Source: an uncultured Muribaculaceae bacterium (GTDB lineage: Bacteria; Bacteroidota; Bacteroidia; Bacteroidales; Muribaculaceae). From it: DNA of 19,457 nt. Below, in pieces: positions 13,968 through 19,457 of the stretch. How positions within the stretch are numbered: position 1 is the stretch's first letter; every line of letters begins with the position of its first letter. A program made the translations under genes and the position numbers. Under the pieces are notes generated by a model. That model worked only from the letters and a program-made list of their open reading frames with translations, had not been told where the DNA came from and did no database searches. The stretch lies in the NCBI GenBank assembly GCA_910584545.1, contig CAJUBC010000045.1, forward strand, positions 1-19,457, in the 5' to 3' direction.

Positions 13968-16505
13968 TTACTTGCCGTAGAGTTCGTTCCACCAGCGGGG
14001 ATCGTCCTGCAGCCATTTTGCAAACCATGCCATGATGGTGTTCTGCCATACGATGCGGTTGTCGAAACCGGCCACCACATGGTTCTCGTCCTGCACGGTG
14101 ATGAACTCAACGTCGCGTCCGAGGATGCGGAGGGCGTTGAAGAGCTGGATGCTCTCTCCGATGGGGACGTTGGTGTCGACTGTGCCGTGGAGCAGAAGGA
14201 GAGGCGTGTGGATCTTGTCCGCGTTGAAGAGCGAGCCCTGCTTGGTGAAGAGTTCCGGATCGGTCCAGGGATAGCTCTTGGCCGCGGCCACGCTGTTGTA
14301 GGAATAGCCCCAGTAGCCTTCACCCCAGTAGCTGGTCACGTTCGATATACCGGCGTGTGACACTGCTGCCGCGAAAATGTCGGTGAGCGTCTGCAGATAC
14401 TGGGTCATGAAACCTCCGTAAGATGCACCGATGCAGCCGATCTTCCTGTCGTTTACGAATGAGTGTTCCTTGCAAAAGAGCTTCACACCCTCGATGATGT
14501 CATCGGCAGTACGTTTGCCCCATGCATTGACGTGGCGTGCGGAGAATTCCTGACCATAGCCGGTGGTGCCGCTCGGATTGATGAGGTAAACCACATAATC
14601 GCGCGATGCGAAAGTCTGCGGGCTGTAGAGATGGTAGAATGTCGATGTGGTGGGGGATGTGCCGCCATAGTAGTACACGATCATCGGATATTTCTTCTGC
14701 GGGTCGAAGCCGGGAGGCAGACAGAAGTATCCGTCGATTTCCGTACCGTCGGATGCCGTGAACTTCCATTGCTGCATCTTGCCGAACTCGATGTCGCGGA
14801 CGTTCTCCTTCTGGGGATCGGCCACGATGGTCTCCTTTTCGTTCTTGAGATTCACAAGTGCTGCCACGCCGTCGTCGGTGAAGCTTCCGCCACGGTAGGC
14901 TATCCATTGAGCCTCATTGTTGCCCATGGAGAAATCCTTGACGTAGGGGAGGGATGTCTCTATCTTTGTGATCTTGCCGTCGTTGGGATCGAGCCTGTAG
15001 ATGAAATTATCGAAGCCTGTCTCGGCGCGGAAATAGATCTTGCCGTCCACGCGGTTCCAGACCGGAGCGCCCACGATGGCGGGGTCGAAGTCACGTGTCA
15101 TGGCGCGGACCTTGCCGGTGGCCCTGTCGAGTATGAATCCCTGGCCGTCGAAATTGTTGGCCATGGGTTGCGGAGCGAAGTTGGCGCCGATACCGCCGAA
15201 CGCCTCGGGATGGGCGGTGATGAATATCTGTTTCGCATCGGGCGAATAAATGGCATCGGTCACGAATCCCTGCTCATCCTTAATGATGGTGTCGGTGCGG
15301 AGGGTGTTGACATCCATCTCCACCAGCGATATGAAGTAGAAGGGATAGGTGTCGGGTTGCTGGCGCTGCGAGATATATAGGAGTTTGCTGCCGTCGGGCG
15401 AATAGTCGGTGATGGATGTGGAGGGACCTCCGTAAGTCACCGGCACGGCGAGATGGCTCTGCAGGTCATAGCGTACGAGATAGAAGCGGTCGCGGTCGCC
15501 GGGGATGCGGTCGTCGGGACTCTTCACGCGGCGCATTGTGCCTGTATCCTTGCCTCCTTCCACCACGTCGTAGTAGAACAGATAACGCATGTCGGGAGAT
15601 ATGACGAAATTCTCGTCTGGCACATCCTTGGCGAGCAGGGATGTGGCCATTGTCGGCACCTCCATCTTATAGACATCGCTCACACCGTTGCGCTTGGCGG
15701 AGTAGTAGAGGGAGTTGCCCTTGGGAAGCCATTGGGCTTCGGGGTTGACATCTTCCGAGACCACGCGGCCTGTGGCAGTCTCTGTCAGGATGGCGCGGGT
15801 GCTTGATTCGGTGGCGGATTTGACATCCTTCATCGCCACGAGCAGATATTTTCCATCGGGTGACAGAGATACGGAGGTGACGCGCTCGCCGGTGGCAGTG
15901 GTTGCAGGGCCAACCCTTCGCGGCATCGTCGGTGCGCTGCTTACCGCTACGTCCTCGAATTCTTTGTCAGGCACGAACTCCAGACGGAAGTCGGCCGCGC
16001 TCTTGTCGTCGGGCATGGAGAGGAGATCGACGGTGATGTCATAGACAATCTCCGGATTGAGGGAGATCTGCGATTCGGCGTCGGCAGGCAGCGAATCGGA
16101 TGTGGCCTTGTTTATCAGGGTCTTGTCATCCACTTTAACAGTAGCGCGGGAAGTGGAGGAAAGCAGGAGCTTCCCTTTCGCGAAGCGGTCGGCCTTGATG
16201 CGGGTGGTAAGTGTCTGGAGCATGGGATCGCCATTGCTTGCGGCGAATGTGATTCTGCCGGCTGTGTCTGCGGTCACCGTGGTCCATACCCCCTTTGCGT
16301 CGGGGTCAGGCAACTGCTTGCGGACACCGAGAAGTTTCTCGGCTGAGAAAGGATTGTCGTTCTGGATGGTGTCCGGGACGGCCGGAGCCGTGAGCTGCAC
16401 GGGGGGAAGTGACTTATACTCCCCTATGCGCAGCGTGGCTGCCGTCATCACGCCGCCGGCTGCGAGAGCCACGGCCAGATAAAGCGGAAGACGTCGGTTG
16501 TTCAT
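13968..16505 (-). CDS. S9-family prolyl oligopeptidase/DPP-like peptidase
   Basis: This 845-residue exported serine peptidase has a signal or anchor segment at 6-25 (LPLYLAVALAAGGVMTAATL), a long beta-propeller region (about 190-580) with blades such as SLSPDGKYLLVA, ISPDMRYLFYY and YSPDGSKLLYIS, and a C-terminal alpha/beta-hydrolase domain (about 600-845). The catalytic triad is visible: Ser695 in GASYGGF, Asp777 in GTVDTNVP and His809 in ENHVV. Relatives cleave short peptides, often after proline or alanine; the exact specificity cannot be read here. The N-terminal 190 residues precede the propeller and look like a beta-rich accessory domain. It overlaps the FKBP gene by 4 bases. The dipeptidyl-peptidase label is inference; the catalytic class is firm. 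Confidence 0.93.
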   Translation of the reverse strand: MNNRRLPLYLAVALAAGGVMTAATLRIGEYKSLPPVQLTAPAVPDTIQNDNPFSAEKLLGVRKQLPDPDAKGVWTTVTADTAGRITFAASNGDPMLQTLTTRIKADRFAKGKLLLSSTSRATVKVDDKTLINKATSDSLPADAESQISLNPEIVYDITVDLLSMPDDKSAADFRLEFVPDKEFEDVAVSSAPTMPRRVGPATTATGERVTSVSLSPDGKYLLVAMKDVKSATESSTRAILTETATGRVVSEDVNPEAQWLPKGNSLYYSAKRNGVSDVYKMEVPTMATSLLAKDVPDENFVISPDMRYLFYYDVVEGGKDTGTMRRVKSPDDRIPGDRDRFYLVRYDLQSHLAVPVTYGGPSTSITDYSPDGSKLLYISQRQQPDTYPFYFISLVEMDVNTLRTDTIIKDEQGFVTDAIYSPDAKQIFITAHPEAFGGIGANFAPQPMANNFDGQGFILDRATGKVRAMTRDFDPAIVGAPVWNRVDGKIYFRAETGFDNFIYRLDPNDGKITKIETSLPYVKDFSMGNNEAQWIAYRGGSFTDDGVAALVNLKNEKETIVADPQKENVRDIEFGKMQQWKFTASDGTEIDGYFCLPPGFDPQKKYPMIVYYYGGTSPTTSTFYHLYSPQTFASRDYVVYLINPSGTTGYGQEFSARHVNAWGKRTADDIIEGVKLFCKEHSFVNDRKIGCIGASYGGFMTQYLQTLTDIFAAAVSHAGISNVTSYWGEGYWGYSYNSVAAAKSYPWTDPELFTKQGSLFNADKIHTPLLLLHGTVDTNVPIGESIQLFNALRILGRDVEFITVQDENHVVAGFDNRIVWQNTIMAWFAKWLQDDPRWWNELYGK

Positions 16506-17047
16506 AACGGTTTTTCGTAAGCTACGATTTCTTTGAGTTTAGTATGATAGATAAGGTTGGTGTAGGGTTGGATAGAGCCCTGGGTCTTCGACCCGTAGGC
16601 CGAATTATAGGGAATCACGATGGTCACCGAGTCTCCGACATGCATCATAGTGAGCGCGGCACCGAAGCCGGTGATGGTGTTTTTGGGGATGGTCTGGAAC
16701 ACGCTGTCGCCGGTCGAAGCGGCATACGAATTGCCGAGTCGCTTGCCGTTGATGTCCTCCATCTCATACTTTGTCTTGACGGTGGAGGTGGACATCGGGA
16801 CAAGGTTGTTCTCGGTCAGTTTCCTGTCGTTGTGCCACTTGATGTAGATGAAATTCTGCGGTGCCCAGCTCGGCGCGACTCTCTCATAGCCGGAGAAGTC
16901 GGTGTCTTCAAGCCATTTGTCGTTCTCCGCCTTCCACACCTCAAGGTCGTCGATCTCACCTTTCAGGCAGGAGGGGAGCAGCAGGAGCGGGAGAGTAAGG
17001 ACCGCGGAGGCCACAAGAGGCCGGATTGCTTTAAAAGGAGTCTTCAC
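16502..17047 (-). CDS. FKBP-type peptidyl-prolyl isomerase lipoprotein
   Basis: This 181-residue lipoprotein has signal peptide and lipobox LPSC (Cys27), then a linker with a Trp-rich helix (VWKAENDKWLED) and a C-terminal FKBP-like domain (about 75-180): VKTKYEMEDINGKRLGNSY, VITGF-type segment NTITGFGAALTMMHVGDSVTIVIPYNSAYGS, then IQPYTNLIYHTKLKEI. The AYG motif and the VGDSVTIVIP strand are typical. FKBP proteins speed proline cis-trans isomerisation in folding proteins; this one would work at the periplasmic face of the envelope. Some aromatic pocket residues of classic FKBP differ, so activity may be reduced. It lies 12 bp after lemA and overlaps the S9 peptidase start by 4 bases. Confidence 0.88.
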   Translation of the reverse strand: MKTPFKAIRPLVASAVLTLPLLLLPSCLKGEIDDLEVWKAENDKWLEDTDFSGYERVAPSWAPQNFIYIKWHNDRKLTENNLVPMSTSTVKTKYEMEDINGKRLGNSYAASTGDSVFQTIPKNTITGFGAALTMMHVGDSVTIVIPYNSAYGSKTQGSIQPYTNLIYHTKLKEIVAYEKPL

Positions 17048-17059
17048 TGCTGCGACGGG

Positions 17060-17647
17060 TTAGAATTTCACTTCAGGGGCTTTCTCCGCGCCCGCTTCGG
17101 CCTTGAACTGAGGTTTCTCCTTGAATCCGAACCATCCCGCGTAGATCATTGTCGGGAACTTCTTGATTGCCGTGTTGTAGTCGCGGACCGCCTCGGTGTA
17201 GCGCATGCGCTCGGTGGAGATCCTGTTCTCGGTTCCTTCGAGTTGCGCCTGAAGGTTGAGGAAGTTCTCGTTGGCCTTCAGGTCGGGATAAGCCTCGGTC
17301 ACTGCGAGGAGACTCTTGAGCGCTCCGCTCAGCTCGTTCTGCGCCTGCTGATAGCGGGCGAGGTTTTCCTCGGTGAGGTCCTCGGCGGAGAGGGTGATGG
17401 AGGTCGCTTTTGCGCGGGCCTCGGTCACCTTCGTGAGCGTAGCCTCCTCATGGGTGGAATAACCCTTGACGGTGTTCACGAGGTTGGGAATGAGGTCGGA
17501 GCGGCGCTGGTATTGGTTCTCAACCTGTGCCCATGCCTGGTCCACACCCTGCTGTTTCTCGACGAGACTGTTGTAATTGCACGATGACAGCGATGTCATG
17601 GCGAGCACCGCGATCATGGCGGTTGCTATCTTTTTAAGAATCTTCAT
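17060..17647 (-). CDS. lemA: LemA family lipoprotein
   Basis: This 195-residue protein starts with a lipoprotein signal peptide ending LSSC (Cys23). The rest is the LemA domain, a helical bundle: NSLVEKQQGVDQAWAQVENQYQRRSDLIPNLVNTVKGY, EEATLTKVTEARAKA, YPDLKANENFLNLQAQLEGTENRISTERMRYTEAVRDYNTAIKKFP, and a C-terminal FGFKEKPQF. Length and order match the family. LemA proteins often occur with TPM-domain proteins; none is next to it here. The biochemical role of LemA is unresolved. The gene lies 78 bp downstream of glyS, with a hairpin between them, and starts the tightly spaced part of the operon. Confidence 0.95.
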   Translation of the reverse strand: MKILKKIATAMIAVLAMTSLSSCNYNSLVEKQQGVDQAWAQVENQYQRRSDLIPNLVNTVKGYSTHEEATLTKVTEARAKATSITLSAEDLTEENLARYQQAQNELSGALKSLLAVTEAYPDLKANENFLNLQAQLEGTENRISTERMRYTEAVRDYNTAIKKFPTMIYAGWFGFKEKPQFKAEAGAEKAPEVKF

Positions 17648-17677
17648 TTCGTTGTCAGATTATATGGTGAGAGGGAT

Positions 17678-17708
17678 AGACCCCTTCGTTAGGGTTCGAA
17701 GGGGGTCT
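17678..17708 (-). terminator. Hairpin between glyS and lemA
   Basis: AGACCCCTTCG (17678-17688) pairs with CGAAGGGGGTCT (17697-17708) with one bulged G and loop TTAGGGTT. No U-tract follows on the minus strand, so it may reduce rather than stop read-through from glyS into lemA, or protect an RNA end. Confidence 0.45.
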
Positions 17709-17725
17709 GTATGATGATTTTCGGG

Positions 17726-19270
17726 TCAGACCAGACGGCGGAGCAGGCTGTTGAGGCTTACCTCCTCGGCGAGGATTTTCTCCAGATCGTCCACGCAGAC
17801 GCGGCGCTGCTCCATGGTGTCGCGGTGTCGCAGCGTCACGGTGTTGTCCTCGAGGGTCTGGTGGTCAACGGTCACGCAGTAGGGTGTTCCGATGGCATCC
17901 TGACGGCGGTAGCGCTTTCCGATGGAGTCCTTCTCGTCGTAGTGGCAGGTGAAGTCGAAGCGGAGACGGTGCTGGATCTCGCGGGCCTTCTCGGGAAGTC
18001 CATCCTTCTTCACCAGCGGGAGCACGGCGCATTTCACCGGTGCGAGCGGTGCCGGGAAGTGGAGCACGGCGCGGGAGTCGCCTCCGCCGAGGTCCTGCAT
18101 CTCGTAGCAGCTGCAGAGCACGCTGAGGAACATACGGTCCACGCCGATAGAGGTCTCTATCACGTAGGGGACATAGCTCTCGTTCAGTTCCGGATCGAAG
18201 TACTGTATCTTCTTGCCTGAGAATTTCTCATGTTGCGAGAGGTCGAAGTTGGTGCGGGAGTGGATACCCTCCACCTCCTTGAACCCGAACGGCATCTCGA
18301 ACTCGATGTCCGTGGCGGCATTGGCGTAGTGAGCCAGCTTCTCATGGTCGTGGAATCTGTACTTCTCGTCGCCGAGTCCGAGGTTGCGGTGCCACTTCAG
18401 GCGTGTCTGACGCCAGAACTCGAACCATTTCAGCTCCTCGCCGGGACGTACGAAGAACTGCATCTCCATCTGCTCGAACTCGCGCATGCGGAAGATGAAC
18501 TGGCGGGCGACTATCTCGTTGCGGAAAGCCTTTCCTATCTGGGCGATACCGAATGGAAGACGCATGCGTCCGGTTTTCTGCACGTTGAGGTAGTTGACGA
18601 ATATTCCCTGAGCGGTCTCCGGACGGAGGTATACCTCCATCGCGCCGTCGGCGGTGCTCCCCATCTCGGTCTTGAACATAAGGTTGAACTGACGGACATC
18701 GGTCCAGTTGCGGGTGCCGCTGATGGGATCGACTATCTCATAGTCGAGGATTATCTGCTTGAGTTCGGCAAGATCGTTTTCGTTCATCGCCTTCGCGAAA
18801 CGCTCGTGGAGTTCCTCGCGTTTACGGGTGTGCTCCAGCACGCGGGGATTGGTCTGGCGGAACATCGCCTCGTCGAAGCTGTCGCCGAATCGCTTGGCGG
18901 CCTTAGCCACCTCCTTGTTGATCTTCTCGTCGAATTTAGCGATTTCATCCTCAATAAGCACATCGGCGCGATAGCGCTTCTTCGAGTCGCGGTTGTCGAT
19001 CAGGGGATCGTTGAACGCATCGACATGTCCCGATGCCTTCCAGATGGTGGGGTGCATGAAGATGGCGGAATCTATGCCCACGATATTGTCGTGAAGCATG
19101 GTCATCGCCTCCCACCAGTAGCGTTTGATGTTGTTCTTCAACTCCACGCCGTTCTGGCCGTAGTCGTACACCGCCGACAGACCGTCGTAGATCTCGCTTG
19201 ACTGAAACACGAACCCATACTCTTTGGCATGGGCTATGATGGTTTTGAAAACGTCTTCCTGTTTTGCCAT
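17726..19270 (-). CDS. glyS: Glycine--tRNA ligase (alpha2 type)
   Basis: This class II synthetase charges tRNA-Gly with glycine. The 514-residue chain is the single-subunit alpha2 form, not the alpha2beta2 enzyme. Seen in order: N-terminal catalytic start EYGFVFQSSEIYDGLSAVYDYG, the SGHVDAFNDPL segment, the RPETAQGIFVNY motif, motif 2 FRNEIVARQFIFRMREFEQME (about 247-270), motif 3 ETSIGVDRMFLSVL (about 365-378), and the anticodon-binding domain from about 400 (LAPVKCAVLPLV, then IGTPYCVTVDHQ and TVTLRHRDTMEQ). Length and motifs are normal. ATG at 19270 is the conventional start (MAKQEDVFKTI). A TAACTTTG promoter-like box lies 26 bases upstream. The envelope genes downstream may partly depend on this promoter. 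Confidence 0.97.
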   Translation of the reverse strand: MAKQEDVFKTIIAHAKEYGFVFQSSEIYDGLSAVYDYGQNGVELKNNIKRYWWEAMTMLHDNIVGIDSAIFMHPTIWKASGHVDAFNDPLIDNRDSKKRYRADVLIEDEIAKFDEKINKEVAKAAKRFGDSFDEAMFRQTNPRVLEHTRKREELHERFAKAMNENDLAELKQIILDYEIVDPISGTRNWTDVRQFNLMFKTEMGSTADGAMEVYLRPETAQGIFVNYLNVQKTGRMRLPFGIAQIGKAFRNEIVARQFIFRMREFEQMEMQFFVRPGEELKWFEFWRQTRLKWHRNLGLGDEKYRFHDHEKLAHYANAATDIEFEMPFGFKEVEGIHSRTNFDLSQHEKFSGKKIQYFDPELNESYVPYVIETSIGVDRMFLSVLCSCYEMQDLGGGDSRAVLHFPAPLAPVKCAVLPLVKKDGLPEKAREIQHRLRFDFTCHYDEKDSIGKRYRRQDAIGTPYCVTVDHQTLEDNTVTLRHRDTMEQRRVCVDDLEKILAEEVSLNSLLRRLV

Positions 19271-19296
19271 TTTTTATTGTCTATGATTGCAATCTG

Positions 19297-19304
19297 CAAA
19301 GTTA
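19297..19304 (-). promoter_or_regulatory. Candidate glyS promoter (-7 box)
   Basis: The minus strand reads TAACTTTG, an exact TAnnTTTG match, giving a leader of about 20 bases. The upstream sequence is A/T-rich without a clear -33 TTTG. Confidence 0.5.
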
Positions 19305-19360
19305 ATATTTTTTTTCGAATCTTTTCGATTCTTCCGCCATGCTTTTTGCGAGAAGCATTC

Positions 19361-19380
19361 GTAAGGCGTGGTAAGGCGTG
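19361..19380. repeat. 10-bp tandem duplication upstream of glyS
   Basis: GTAAGGCGTG occurs twice head to tail. It lies outside any gene and upstream of the candidate glyS promoter. No function is apparent. Confidence 0.7.
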
Positions 19381-19457
19381 GTTCAGGTCAGGAGGAGAAG
19401 TGGAACTTATGAAAATTTTGTATATTTAACATTTATTAACAGTAATATTGGGGATTG

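Noticed and set aside
12764..14035. 423-codon plus-strand frame
   Set aside because: It is antisense to the TIGR02757 and small lipoprotein genes, which overlap each other properly and have coherent products.
18230..19201. 323-codon plus-strand frame opposite glyS
   Set aside because: It is a shadow of the synthetase gene; its Leu/Val/Glu/His-rich translation has no domain.
19417..19450. Rightward promoter at the window edge
   Set aside because: TTTG at 19417 and TAATATTG at 19443 are 22 bases apart, the second box has one mismatch, and no gene is visible before the window ends.

Overview
The window reads as a piece of a Bacteroidales chromosome, most likely from a Muribaculaceae-like gut bacterium. 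The evidence is moderately high GC coding DNA with AT-rich intergenic gaps, weak or absent Shine-Dalgarno sequences, several gaps with Bacteroidetes-type -7 boxes (TAnnTTTG), many SSC-type lipoprotein signals, and lineage-typical genes: gldE, a DUF4369 lipoprotein, a TIGR02757 protein and a GHL10 hydrolase. The species call is inference. No rRNA, tRNA, CRISPR array, phage or complete IS was seen.

Left part (1-4081). pnp (polynucleotide phosphorylase) lies on the minus strand with a repeated Arg/Asp/Gly tail and a leader hairpin. Divergent from it, a DUF4369/thioredoxin-fold lipoprotein is followed directly by a SUI1/YciH-type translation factor.

Centre-left (4081-10167). A 325-bp non-coding element, bounded by 34-bp inverted repeats and a 5-bp target duplication (AAATA), separates the SUI1 gene from an AddA/RecB-like helicase-nuclease. 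If the element is removed in thought, the two genes lie 9 bp apart, so it seems to have landed inside an operon. Then come gldE (CNNM/CBS/CorC membrane protein), with its own good promoter, and a 4'-phosphopantetheinyl transferase that ends near an intrinsic terminator.

Centre (10168-11248). This gene-poor stretch holds a short XRE/HipB-like regulator without a visible toxin partner and flanked by hairpins, then a 40-codon membrane miniprotein with a structured leader and a strong terminator. These are the least ordinary loci apart from the inserted element.

Right part (11249-19270, all minus strand). This is a probable operon, in transcription order: glyS, lemA, an FKBP-type lipoprotein, an S9 prolyl-oligopeptidase-family peptidase, a small lipoprotein, a TIGR02757 protein and a GHL10 glycoside hydrolase. 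After glyS, genes overlap by 4 bp or lie 6-20 bp apart. Most products carry export or lipoprotein signals, which suggests an envelope maintenance group (folding, proteolysis, glycan hydrolysis) attached to a tRNA synthetase gene.

Most of the window is ordinary housekeeping. The best candidate for something undescribed is the MITE-like element at 4081-4405; second is the miniprotein locus at 10962-11210.
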